This document shows, one piece after another, positions 7,486 to 14,643 of a DNA stretch of 18,588 nt. A program made the translations under genes and the position numbers. Position 1 is the first letter of the stretch, and the number at the start of each line of letters is the position of its first letter. The notes under the pieces were generated by a model. That model ran no database searches. It was not told the origin of the DNA and worked only from the letters and a program-made list of their open reading frames with translations. The stretch comes from Chryseobacterium gleum (GTDB lineage: Bacteria > Bacteroidota > Bacteroidia > Flavobacteriales_D > Crocinitomicaceae): contig CALPSU020000011.1 of the NCBI GenBank assembly GCA_943326315.2, positions 1 to 18,588 of the forward strand, written 5' to 3'.

Positions 7486-8289
7486 ATGCGTTATTTTTTA
7501 CATATTGCATACAGTGGAATAAATTATCGTGGTTGGCAAATGCAAAAAGGTGGCGTTGTCAGTGTTCAAGAAATAATTGAGAAAAATTTAAGTCAAGTTT
7601 TTAAACAACCTATTTTCGTTATTGGTTGCGGTAGAACAGATGCCCAAGTTCATGCAAGTCAATATTTTCTTCATTTTCAAATTGATAAAGAATGGGATTT
7701 TGATTTAGTTTTTAGGTTAAATAAAATGTTACCTCCAGATATCTCTGTTTTTGATATTATTCCAGTCGAATCTAAGCAGCATGCTAGGTTTGGAGCAACA
7801 AAAAGGACTTATGATTACTTCATTCATACGTATAAAGACCCATTTTTAAGGAATATTAGTACACTTTACACAGAAAATAAATTAGATTTTTCTAAAATGT
7901 CAGAAGCGGTAGCTTTGTTAACTGCTTATAATGATTTTGCTGCATTTTGTAAAACTCCAGATGCGCATTCAAGCACATTGTGTGAGATTTTTTCTGCCAA
8001 ACTATATCGAAATGAATCAAGCGATAGAATTCGTTTTCAAATATCAGCAAATCGATTTTTAAGAGGAATGATTCGAATTATTGTTGGAAAATTATTACAG
8101 ATTGGTTCAGGTGAGATGACAGTTAAGGAATTTGAAGAATTATTGATTTCGAAAATAACTCCTGCTGAATTTAATGTTGCGCATCCGCAAGGTTTGTTTT
8201 TGTCCGAGGTTCAGTATCCTTTTTTAAGCATCACCCCTAAAACTTCGTTTTCTGCTTTCCAGCAAAATGGTGATTGGGTTTTAATATAA
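7486..8289 (+). CDS. truA: tRNA pseudouridine(38-40) synthase TruA
   Basis: TruA isomerises uridines 38-40 in the anticodon arm of many tRNAs. The 267-residue protein begins with the typical RYFLHIAYSGINYRGWQ segment and carries the catalytic Asp52 in GRTDAQVHA. Further family features are the RFGATKRTYDYFI segment, FAAFCK in the middle, and the C-terminal RFLRGMIRIIVGKLLQIG motif. Length is normal. It is the last gene of the plus-strand run starting at 4662, separated from the HAD gene by 4 bp. Its stop codon is immediately followed by a run of A residues and a stable hairpin that separates it from the convergent kynA. Confidence 0.95.
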   Translation: MRYFLHIAYSGINYRGWQMQKGGVVSVQEIIEKNLSQVFKQPIFVIGCGRTDAQVHASQYFLHFQIDKEWDFDLVFRLNKMLPPDISVFDIIPVESKQHARFGATKRTYDYFIHTYKDPFLRNISTLYTENKLDFSKMSEAVALLTAYNDFAAFCKTPDAHSSTLCEIFSAKLYRNESSDRIRFQISANRFLRGMIRIIVGKLLQIGSGEMTVKEFEELLISKITPAEFNVAHPQGLFLSEVQYPFLSITPKTSFSAFQQNGDWVLI

Positions 8290-8324
8290 AAAAAATGTAG
8301 GTACAGGGATGTCCGGTACCTACA
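8288..8324 (-). terminator. Rho-independent terminator of kynA (between convergent truA and kynA)
   Basis: The arms TGTAGGTAC (8296-8304) and GTACCTACA (8316-8324) form a perfect 9-bp stem. An A-G mismatch and two further G-C pairs extend it inward, leaving the loop GATGT. On the minus strand the stem is followed by eight U residues (complement of A at 8288-8295), giving a canonical terminator 21 nt after the kynA stop. The U tract overlaps the truA stop codon. On the plus strand no U run follows, so termination of truA here would be weaker. Confidence 0.85.
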
Positions 8325-8345
8325 AAATACAACCTATAATTTTAA

Positions 8346-9296
8346 TTACCCTACAATATTATCAACCCAAGCTTTACCCCATTCAGCAACTTCGTCTTCA
8401 GACCAAAGTTCAGGATAAAAAATACGTTTTTGAAATCTCGGAGGTAAATATTTTTGCCAGTTTGTACCACCAGTAGCGGCAATATCAGCAGGAGCTTTTT
8501 GTAAATATTGAACAGCAGATTTATAGTGAGATAAAGGCCAATTGATATTTACATTCGTATCGTTTTTCTTTAATGCGTTTTTAACTTCTGGTAAAGCTTG
8601 TTCTTCAGGAGTTAAACGTAAATACGATTGCCATAAATTCATTTTTTTGTATTCTTCACCTAGCATTATGAATTCTTCTTTATAGCGATCTTCAAATTGA
8701 ATTAATGTTAGTGTTTTCTTACCAGTTGCAAGTTCTGTAGCACCTTCTTTCCAATATATATGTTCGAAAAGTTCAGCAATTGAGTTTTCAGAACTCATGG
8801 AATCCCTAACGTCTTTATCAACCAAATTAACGAAATCTGTAGAGCAAATTTCAATTTTTCTGTATTGAGCCGATTGAAAACCACTTGCAGGTAGAAGAGA
8901 CATACGAAATTTCAAAAATTGTTGGCGATCCATACCTTGAATCATAATATCGAAACTATGTGTCAACGCTTCAAAGTATCTATTGATACGCGTTACTCTA
9001 TCCACAAAAAACTTTGCATTTAAATTTTCTTGAATACCGATTTGTTCAAATTCACGCAATGCTAGTTTGAAATACAACTCCGTAATTTGGTGATACATAA
9101 TGAATATCACTTCATCAGGGAAAGCAGTTCTAGGTTTTTGTAAACTTAAAAGGGTATCTACTTCAACATAATCCCAGTATTTTACACTGTCATTGTATAA
9201 TAATCCATCTAAATAAGAAAGCATATCTTGGCCTATAGCGCTGTACTTTTTCTCTAGTAATTCTAATCGTTCAACAATTTCTGGTGTAATTTCCAT
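8346..9296 (-). CDS. kynA: Tryptophan 2,3-dioxygenase family protein
   Basis: The heme enzyme tryptophan 2,3-dioxygenase opens the indole ring of L-Trp to N-formylkynurenine, the first step of the kynurenine pathway. The 316-residue protein carries the family's active-site segments: His69 and Glu73 in YHQITELYFKLAL, Arg131 in FRMSLLPASGFQSAQYR, the proximal heme ligand candidate His257 in LSHYKSAVQYL, and ATGGTNW followed by FYPELW near the C-terminus. The sequence differs noticeably from the Xanthomonas or human enzymes (RMSLLPASGFQS where those have a DLLG-type variant), but the key residues are kept. No other kynurenine-pathway gene is nearby. It has its own promoter-like element (9352-9359) and terminator, so it is probably a single-gene transcript. 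Heme and tryptophan binding are inferred from family resemblance. Confidence 0.88.
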   Translation of the reverse strand: MEITPEIVERLELLEKKYSAIGQDMLSYLDGLLYNDSVKYWDYVEVDTLLSLQKPRTAFPDEVIFIMYHQITELYFKLALREFEQIGIQENLNAKFFVDRVTRINRYFEALTHSFDIMIQGMDRQQFLKFRMSLLPASGFQSAQYRKIEICSTDFVNLVDKDVRDSMSSENSIAELFEHIYWKEGATELATGKKTLTLIQFEDRYKEEFIMLGEEYKKMNLWQSYLRLTPEEQALPEVKNALKKNDTNVNINWPLSHYKSAVQYLQKAPADIAATGGTNWQKYLPPRFQKRIFYPELWSEDEVAEWGKAWVDNIVG

Positions 9297-9351
9297 AAAT
9301 GTTCTTTTAATAATTAAAATAAGAAATTCTAATTTTTAGATCTCCTTGAAG

Positions 9352-9359
9352 CAAATGTA
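9352..9359 (-). promoter_or_regulatory. -7 element of kynA
   Basis: On the minus strand the sequence reads TACATTTG, an exact match to TAnnTTTG, about 55 nt before the kynA ATG. The -33 position is only T-rich, without a clean TTG. Predicted transcription start is near 9345, leaving a leader of about 50 nt that contains an AAGGAG stretch too far from the ATG to act as a ribosome binding site. Confidence 0.55.
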
Positions 9360-9470
9360 AACAAAGGATGTTAAAGTTTAAAAAAATATAGCTTATCTTT
9401 TAAATTATCCACATATTTTTCATCTATTGTTAAGAATGAAAGCCGAATTTTTGAGAGTTTAATTTGAATT

Positions 9471-9498
9471 TTAGAGACACGATTTTTCGCGTCTCTAA
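9471..9498. repeat. REP-like palindrome downstream of ileS
   Basis: TTAGAGAC (9471-9478) and GTCTCTAA (9491-9498) form a perfect 8-bp stem. After one A-C mismatch, two more C-G pairs close a loop of ATTTTT. It lies 10 nt after the ileS stop codon and could act as its terminator, although the minus-strand sequence after it (AATTCAAATT) is not a U tract. The core (AGAGACACG...CGCGTCTCT) resembles short palindromes that I recall being repeated in many Bacteroidota genomes, so I class it as a repeat with possible terminator function. Confidence 0.6.
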
Positions 9499-9507
9499 AT
9501 AAAAATT

Positions 9508-12500
9508 TTATCCTTTAACCAAAGAAACTTTAGCATCCCCTTCATTTTCTAAATCGGTCACTAATGCTTCTCCACCTAAAATTTCAAATACAATTTCATT
9601 TGCTAAAACTTCATTACAAACGTATTCTTTGTTTGCAGCAATTGCACTTTGAATCAAAGCATTCGTATCTACTTTTAGTAAAATACGGTCTGTGATTTCT
9701 AAACCTGAATCTTTACGTAAATTTTGAACTCTATTTACTAATTCTCTAGCAATTCCTTCGGCTCTTAATTCTTCGGAAATAGTAATATCTAAAGCTACTG
9801 TTAAACCACCTTCAACGCTTACTAACCATCCTGGAATATCTTGTGCTAAAATTTCGAAATCGTTTAAATCTAAAGCAATAGTTTCACCATCAATTTCATC
9901 ATTCCAACCATTGTTAGATTCTATTTTAGCTATGTCATCCGTTGTAAATGAAGCTACCAATACAGAAATCGCCTTCATTTGTTTACCATATTTCGGACCG
10001 ATCGTTTTAAAGTTTGGTTTTATGCTTTTTACTAAAACACCATTTCCTTCCTCTAACAATTTTAATTCTTTTACGTTAACTTCAGAAAGAATTAAATCTT
10101 TTACGTGCATTATGTTATCGGAGAATGTTTTGCTTAAAGTTGGAACCATAATCGTTTGCAAAGGCTGACGAACACGAATTCTTTCTTTCTTTCTTATTCC
10201 TAAAACCATAGAAGAAACGCGTTGAGCGATCTCCATTTGAGCTTCCAAAGCTGTATCAATGATTGATTTATTAACTTTTGGGAATTCAGCTAAATGAACA
10301 GAAATTACATCGTGACGTTTTGTAACTGCATTTAAATCATTGAACAATTGATCCATAAAGAAAGGAGCAATCGGAGAACCTAAAATAGAAACGGTTTCTA
10401 AGCAAGTATACAATGTTTGGTAAGCTGATAATTTATCTTTTGAATTATCGCTTTTCCAAAATCTTCTTCTGCATAAACGAACATACCAATTTGATAATTG
10501 ATCTGTAACAAAATCCTGAATTAAACGACCTGCTTTTGTTGGTTCATACGTTTCAAAAGCTTCTTCAACATTTTGAATCAATGAATGCAATTGAGATAAT
10601 ACCCATCTGTCAATCTCAGGTCTTTCTTCTAAAGCAATATCATCTTCTGAATAATCAAAAGCGTCAATATTTGCATATAATGTAAAGAAAGAATAGGTAT
10701 TGTATAATGTTCCGAAAAATTTACGTTGCACTTCTGTGATGCCGTCTAAATCGAATTTCAAGTTATCCCAAGGTTGTGCATTGGTAATCATATACCAACG
10801 AGTAGCATCCGGACCGTATTGCTCCAAACATTTGAAAGGCTCGACAGTATTACCTAAACGTTTCGACATTTTTTGTCCGTTTTTGTCTAGTACTAAACCA
10901 TTTGAAATTACATTTTTGTAAGCTACTTTGTCGAATACCATCGTTGCAATTGCATGCAAAGTATAGAACCAACCACGTGTTTGGTCAACTCCTTCCGCTA
11001 TAAAATCTCCAGGAAATCCTTTATTATCGTCAATTAATTCTTTGTTTTCAAATGGATAATGCCATTGTGCATAAGGCATTGAACCTGAATCAAACCAAAC
11101 GTCAATTAAATCTGATTCTCTTTGCATCGGTTTACCTGAAGCTGAAACAAGTGTTATTGTATCTACATAATTTTTGTGTAAATCAATTTTCGCATAATTT
11201 TCTTCTGACATATCTCCGATAACAAAAGAAGCCAAAGGATTTTCAGCCATTACTCCAGCTTTAACAGCTTTTTCACATTCGTTTTTCAATTGTTCAACTG
11301 AAGAAATAATGATTCTTTCATCACCTTCGGCTGTTGACCAAATTGGAATTGGAATACCCCAGTAACGAGAACGAGATAAATTCCAATCATTTAAATTTTC
11401 CAACCATTTTCCAAAACGTCCTGTTCCTGTAGATTCAGGTTTCCAGTTGATAGTTTTGTTCAATTCCATCATTCTATCTTTCGCAGCAGTTGCTTTGATA
11501 AACCAAGAATCTAATGGGTAATATAAAATTGGTTTGTCAGTTCTCCAACAGTGCGGGTAACTGTGTTCGTATTTTGCTACGTTAAACGCTTTATTTTCTT
11601 CTTTCAGTTTGATTGCAATTTGCACGTCTGCAGAACGTTCTGGCGCTTCTCCTTCGTTATAATATTCATTTTTAACATAAATTCCTGCAAACTCCCCAAC
11701 TTCTGGTCTGAATTTACCTTGTAAGTCAACCAAAGGAACTAAATTCCCTTTGTCATCTTTAACCAACATTGCAGGAACTCCAGCTTCAGCAGCTACTCTC
11801 GCATCATCCGCACCAAAAGTAGGGGCAATGTGAACGATACCAGTACCATCAGATGTAGTAACAAAATCACCACTTATTACTCTGAATGCCTCCTCTGGAG
11901 TTTCAGCTGGTAAAACACCTGGTAATAATTGCTCGTATTTTATTCCGACTAAATCAGATCCTAAACATTCTCCAGCGATATAATAAGGAATTTGTTTATT
12001 TTCTTTTGTATAAGTAGCTAAATCGCTTTCAGATTCTACAAGGTTAAATCCTTTTCCTGCAAATTGATAAGCAACTAGGTTTTTTGCAAGTATTACATTT
12101 ATCGGTTCGAACGTGTATTTATTGAACGATTTCACCAATACATATTCAATTTTTGGACCAACGCATAATGCGGTGTTAGATGATAATGTCCATGGGGTTG
12201 TTGTCCATGCCAAAAAATGGGTATCCTCCCCTTTTAATCCACCACCAAAAGGTGAAGCCTCACCATTAACAATCTTAAACTGAGCTACAACCGTTGTATC
12301 CGAAACATCACGGTAACAACCTGGTTGGTTTATTTCGTGAGATGATAATCCCGTACCTGCTTTTGGTGAATAAGGTTGTATTGTATATCCTTTATAAATT
12401 AAACCTTTTTCGTATAATTGACCCAACAACCACCAAACGGATTCCATGTATTTTGGTTCGTAGGTAATGTATGGATCGTCCATATCTACCCAATAACCCA

Positions 12501-12918
12501 TTTTTTCAGTAAGGTTGTTCCAAATATCTGTGTAACGCATAACCGTTTCCTTACAAGCTTTGTTGTAATCCTCTACAGAAATTTTAGTGCCAATATCTTC
12601 TTTTGTGATGCCTAATTCTTTTTCAACACCTAATTCTATTGGAAGTCCGTGTGTATCCCAACCTGCTTTACGTTTTACTTGAAAACCTTTTAATGTTTTG
12701 TAACGACAAAAAATATCTTTGATAGAACGGGCCATAACATGGTGAATACCAGGAAGTCCATTCGCTGATGGTGGACCTTCAAAAAATACAAACGGCTTGT
12801 TAGCATCACGAGTTGAAATCGATTTCTCGAAAACTTTATCGTTATTCCATTTTTCTAAAACGGCTTGTGCCACATTTGGCAAGTTTAATCCTTTGTATTC
12901 TTGGTATTTTTGACTCAT
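9508..12918 (-). CDS. ileS: Isoleucyl-tRNA synthetase, eukaryote-like type (IleRS2) with GIHH signature
   Basis: IleRS charges tRNA-Ile with isoleucine and hydrolyses misactivated valine. The 1136-residue length and sequence style point to the eukaryote-like type 2 enzyme usual in Bacteroidota. The class I catalytic domain starts with FVFFEGPPSANGLPGIHHV: the HIGH-equivalent signature is GIHH at residues 57-60. The KMSKS loop is KMSKR at 683-687, preceded by GLVLDKNGQ. The CP1 editing domain shows WTTTPWTLSSNTAL near residue 235 and GADDARVAAEAG further on. The tRNA-binding helical domain follows (RWVLSQLHSLI, WYVRLCRRRFW), then a long C-terminal extension with RKKERIRVRQPL. It has a well-formed promoter upstream (12943-12973), inside a repeat block. 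Function is certain; the GIHH variant is the notable oddity. Confidence 0.97.
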   Translation of the reverse strand: MSQKYQEYKGLNLPNVAQAVLEKWNNDKVFEKSISTRDANKPFVFFEGPPSANGLPGIHHVMARSIKDIFCRYKTLKGFQVKRKAGWDTHGLPIELGVEKELGITKEDIGTKISVEDYNKACKETVMRYTDIWNNLTEKMGYWVDMDDPYITYEPKYMESVWWLLGQLYEKGLIYKGYTIQPYSPKAGTGLSSHEINQPGCYRDVSDTTVVAQFKIVNGEASPFGGGLKGEDTHFLAWTTTPWTLSSNTALCVGPKIEYVLVKSFNKYTFEPINVILAKNLVAYQFAGKGFNLVESESDLATYTKENKQIPYYIAGECLGSDLVGIKYEQLLPGVLPAETPEEAFRVISGDFVTTSDGTGIVHIAPTFGADDARVAAEAGVPAMLVKDDKGNLVPLVDLQGKFRPEVGEFAGIYVKNEYYNEGEAPERSADVQIAIKLKEENKAFNVAKYEHSYPHCWRTDKPILYYPLDSWFIKATAAKDRMMELNKTINWKPESTGTGRFGKWLENLNDWNLSRSRYWGIPIPIWSTAEGDERIIISSVEQLKNECEKAVKAGVMAENPLASFVIGDMSEENYAKIDLHKNYVDTITLVSASGKPMQRESDLIDVWFDSGSMPYAQWHYPFENKELIDDNKGFPGDFIAEGVDQTRGWFYTLHAIATMVFDKVAYKNVISNGLVLDKNGQKMSKRLGNTVEPFKCLEQYGPDATRWYMITNAQPWDNLKFDLDGITEVQRKFFGTLYNTYSFFTLYANIDAFDYSEDDIALEERPEIDRWVLSQLHSLIQNVEEAFETYEPTKAGRLIQDFVTDQLSNWYVRLCRRRFWKSDNSKDKLSAYQTLYTCLETVSILGSPIAPFFMDQLFNDLNAVTKRHDVISVHLAEFPKVNKSIIDTALEAQMEIAQRVSSMVLGIRKKERIRVRQPLQTIMVPTLSKTFSDNIMHVKDLILSEVNVKELKLLEEGNGVLVKSIKPNFKTIGPKYGKQMKAISVLVASFTTDDIAKIESNNGWNDEIDGETIALDLNDFEILAQDIPGWLVSVEGGLTVALDITISEELRAEGIARELVNRVQNLRKDSGLEITDRILLKVDTNALIQSAIAANKEYVCNEVLANEIVFEILGGEALVTDLENEGDAKVSLVKG

Positions 12919-12942
12919 TGTACTTTGAAATTATGCGCGCCA

Positions 12943-12973
12943 CGAAGATAGTAAAAAGACTTAAAGACTGCAA
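12943..12973 (-). promoter_or_regulatory. Promoter of ileS embedded in repeat DNA
   Basis: Reading the minus strand, TTG (complement of 12971-12973) is followed after exactly 20 nt by TATCTTCG (complement of 12943-12950). This fits the Bacteroidota layout of a -33 TTG and -7 TAnnTTTG with one mismatch. Predicted start is near 12937, leaving a leader of about 20 nt before the ATG. The -33 triplet is part of one AGAC repeat unit of the block described at 12957-13028. Confidence 0.6.
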
Positions 12974-13028
12974 GACATTAGATCGCTTTGCTTTTAGACT
13001 ATAGACCGCTCCTTCAGAGCTCAAAGAC
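12957..13028 (+). repeat. Left AGAC repeat block
   Basis: The motif AGAC occurs at 12957, 12965, 12973, 12996, 13003 and 13025, with AGAT at 12980; neighbouring copies are often 7-8 bp apart. Two larger units can be read here. The first, 12980-12999, is AGAT CGCT TTGC TTTT AGAC. The second, 13003-13028, is AGAC CG followed by a hairpin (GCTC 13008-13011, GAGC 13017-13020) and then TC AAAGAC. Related units recur on the opposite strand at 13207-13260. No coding potential is apparent. Confidence 0.7.
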
Positions 13029-13033
13029 TGATG

Positions 13034-13199
13034 TATTTGATTTAGATTTAATATGAAGAGTTTATTTGGAAAAGATATTATATCGATGAATATTTTCCCC
13101 CTACGGAGGGGGTCAGGGGGAGGATTTCGTTAATACAAAAACCGATATCTCCTTAAGAAATATAGGTCCATTTATTTTTCTTTACTCTAACCTATTTTG
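13034..13199. other. Non-coding core between the repeat blocks
   Basis: This AT-rich stretch contains the G-rich palindrome described separately and no credible gene. Open frames crossing it are short and resemble nothing. Apart from the palindrome, I see only an imperfect AT-rich inverted repeat at about 13071-13096 and no recognisable promoter, tRNA or transposase remnant. Confidence 0.6.
13097..13123. repeat. G-rich palindromic repeat of Bacteroidota type
   Basis: CCCCCT (13097-13102) pairs with AGGGGG (13107-13112) around the loop ACGG. A second run of five G (13116-13120) after TCA offers an alternative partner for the C run. The pattern C5-T-loop-A-G5-TCA-G5-AGG resembles a repeat family I recall as common between genes in Flavobacterium-like genomes. 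The plus strand also has GG, GGGGG, GGGGG and GG runs spaced by 1-3 bases, enough for a two-layer G-quadruplex. Against the surrounding AT-rich DNA it stands out sharply. Confidence 0.7.
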
Positions 13200-13206
13200 T
13201 GCATAA

Positions 13207-13260
13207 GTCTTTGAGCGAAGCGGTCTTTTATCTTTGAGTGCTGATTTATCAGCACGGTCT
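13207..13260 (-). repeat. Right AGAC repeat block, inverted relative to the left block
   Basis: On the minus strand two adjacent units are present. The one at 13230-13260 reads AGAC CG TGCTGA TAAA TCAGCA CTC AAAGAT. It contains a perfect 7-bp hairpin (13238-13244 with 13249-13255). The one at 13207-13226 reads AGAC CGCT TCGC TCAA AGAC. The first two bases of the outer unit coincide with the last two of the aspartate kinase stop codon TAG (13259-13261). The hairpin might stabilise or end the aspartate kinase mRNA, but no U tract follows it. Confidence 0.7.
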
Positions 13261-14530
13261 AAATGTCTTTTAGAATAAATCGAACGGTTTGTTGTGTTTT
13301 TTGTTCAACGATTACTTCTTTGGATTCCGTTACCCTTTCAATTGTAGCTTGATCATAATGACGGATTGTAACCAATTCTAAACCTTCAGTATATTCGATA
13401 TTATAAGTTTCCTCAAAGATTCCTACTAGTTTTTGAATATCTATTTTATCTTGATCTAGTGCGACTGAAAAGCTCAAAGCAGAATTTTGCATGAGGTTTA
13501 TTTTTGCATTTACAGAAGCTAAACGATTGAAAATATCGCTTAAATTTTCTTCTACAATAAAAGAAAAGTCTTTTGGTGTAATAGATAAATACAATTGGTT
13601 CATTTTGAATATAAAAGATGGTATCAAGTGATCTTTTTCTGTAGACTCTTGAATAACTGTGCCCTCGGCATGTGGATTTATGAATGATTTCACATACAAT
13701 GGGATTCCTTTATTTTGTAATGGCTTTATAGTTTTTGGATGAATTACTGTAGCCCCATAGTAAGCTAATTCTATAGCTTCTCTGAATGAAATACTATCTA
13801 ATTTCACGGTGTTATCGAACCATTTTGGATCTGCATTTAACATTCCTGGAACATCTTTCCAAATTGTAACACTTTCAGCATTACAGCAATATGCGAATAT
13901 TCCTGCGGTGTAATCAGACCCTTCGCGACCTAGCGTTGTTGTAAATCCTTCTGATGTATGACCTATGAATCCTTGCGTTATCTGTATGTCAAATTCTTTA
14001 AACGCAGGTTTAAATTTTGTGTTAATTAAATTTTCTGTGATATTCCAGTCAACTGTTCCTTCTCTGTAGGTATTGTTTGTTCGGATTAATTGTCTAGAGT
14101 CTGCCCAGGTCGCTGAGTGCCCTTCTTCTTTTAGGTAAGCAGAAACGATCATTGTAGAAATTACTTCACCCATTGAAACAATTTGATCGTATTCAAAATC
14201 AAAATTACTTGAACGAGGTTGATTAAATTTATTTTTTAAGTTTTCAAACAAATTCTCAACTTCTGTATAAATAGTGAAATGTTTTTCTGTAAATAATTCG
14301 TTTAATATTGCTAAATGGAATTGTAATCTTTCTTCAACTAATTTTAGGAATGTTTTTTCATCGTTATCCCAAAGTGCGTCAACAATTTTCTCCATTTCAT
14401 TTGTGGTTTTACCCATTGCAGAAATTATTACAATACGTTTTTCTCTTCCATAAAGTGAAAGAATATTGGAAACATTTTTAACTGCTGCACCATCTTTTAC
14501 TGAAGCTCCTCCGAATTTAAAAACTTTCAT
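13259..14530 (-). CDS. lysC: Aspartate kinase (monofunctional)
   Basis: Aspartate kinase phosphorylates L-aspartate, the committed step towards lysine, threonine, methionine and diaminopimelate. The 423-residue protein starts MKVFKFGGASVKDG, containing the KFGG nucleotide-binding motif at residues 5-8. Further kinase-domain features are STMIVSAYL, the FTTTLGREGSDYTAG segment and VTIWKDVPGMLNADP, then the ATVIHPKTIKPL motif. The C-terminal third (about 300-423) fits a pair of ACT regulatory modules, suggesting feedback control by an end product, though which one cannot be read here. There is no fused homoserine dehydrogenase. It has its own -7 element (14549-14556). The stop codon TAG is shared with the first bases of the downstream repeat unit, so the last few residues could reflect repeat insertion. 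Confidence 0.93.
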   Translation of the reverse strand: MKVFKFGGASVKDGAAVKNVSNILSLYGREKRIVIISAMGKTTNEMEKIVDALWDNDEKTFLKLVEERLQFHLAILNELFTEKHFTIYTEVENLFENLKNKFNQPRSSNFDFEYDQIVSMGEVISTMIVSAYLKEEGHSATWADSRQLIRTNNTYREGTVDWNITENLINTKFKPAFKEFDIQITQGFIGHTSEGFTTTLGREGSDYTAGIFAYCCNAESVTIWKDVPGMLNADPKWFDNTVKLDSISFREAIELAYYGATVIHPKTIKPLQNKGIPLYVKSFINPHAEGTVIQESTEKDHLIPSFIFKMNQLYLSITPKDFSFIVEENLSDIFNRLASVNAKINLMQNSALSFSVALDQDKIDIQKLVGIFEETYNIEYTEGLELVTIRHYDQATIERVTESKEVIVEQKTQQTVRFILKDI

Positions 14531-14548
14531 TTTTCATTTTTTAGGATG

Positions 14549-14556
14549 CAAAACTA
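14549..14556 (-). promoter_or_regulatory. -7 element of the aspartate kinase gene
   Basis: The minus strand reads TAGTTTTG, an exact TAnnTTTG match, ending 18 nt before the ATG. About 20 nt further upstream is TTT rather than TTG, so the -33 element is weak. The predicted leader is short, about 10-12 nt, and no attenuator or lysine riboswitch can fit in the 92-bp gap. Confidence 0.5.
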
Positions 14557-14622
14557 AGAATAAAATAATTGGGAATAAAGGTCGAAAGAAAGGTATTGCA
14601 ATGAATTTAGAAAGAAAATATA

Positions 14623-14643
14623 TTAGCTTAATTTATCAGCTAA
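14623..14643 (-). terminator. Weak hairpin overlapping the gpsA stop codon
   Basis: TTAGCT (14623-14628) and AGCTAA (14638-14643) form a 6-bp stem with a 9-nt loop. On the minus strand it ends with the gpsA stop codon and is followed by T-rich sequence (TATATTTTCTTTC). This could be a weak terminator for gpsA, but the stem is short and AT-rich. Confidence 0.3.

Noticed and set aside
9911..12615. Several plus-strand open frames of 65-85 codons opposite ileS (9911-10168, 10700-10921, 12418-12615)
   Set aside because: They lie antisense within one intact conserved gene and show no family resemblance, so they are chance frames.
12813..13024. Short open frames on both strands across the ileS start and the left repeat block
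   Set aside because: They are translated repeat and antisense sequence with no conserved pattern; the block is better explained as non-coding repeat.
12957..13260. CRISPR array
   Set aside because: The repeated words are short, spacing varies from 7 to 23 bp, units occur on both strands, and there are no equal-length unique spacers or cas genes.
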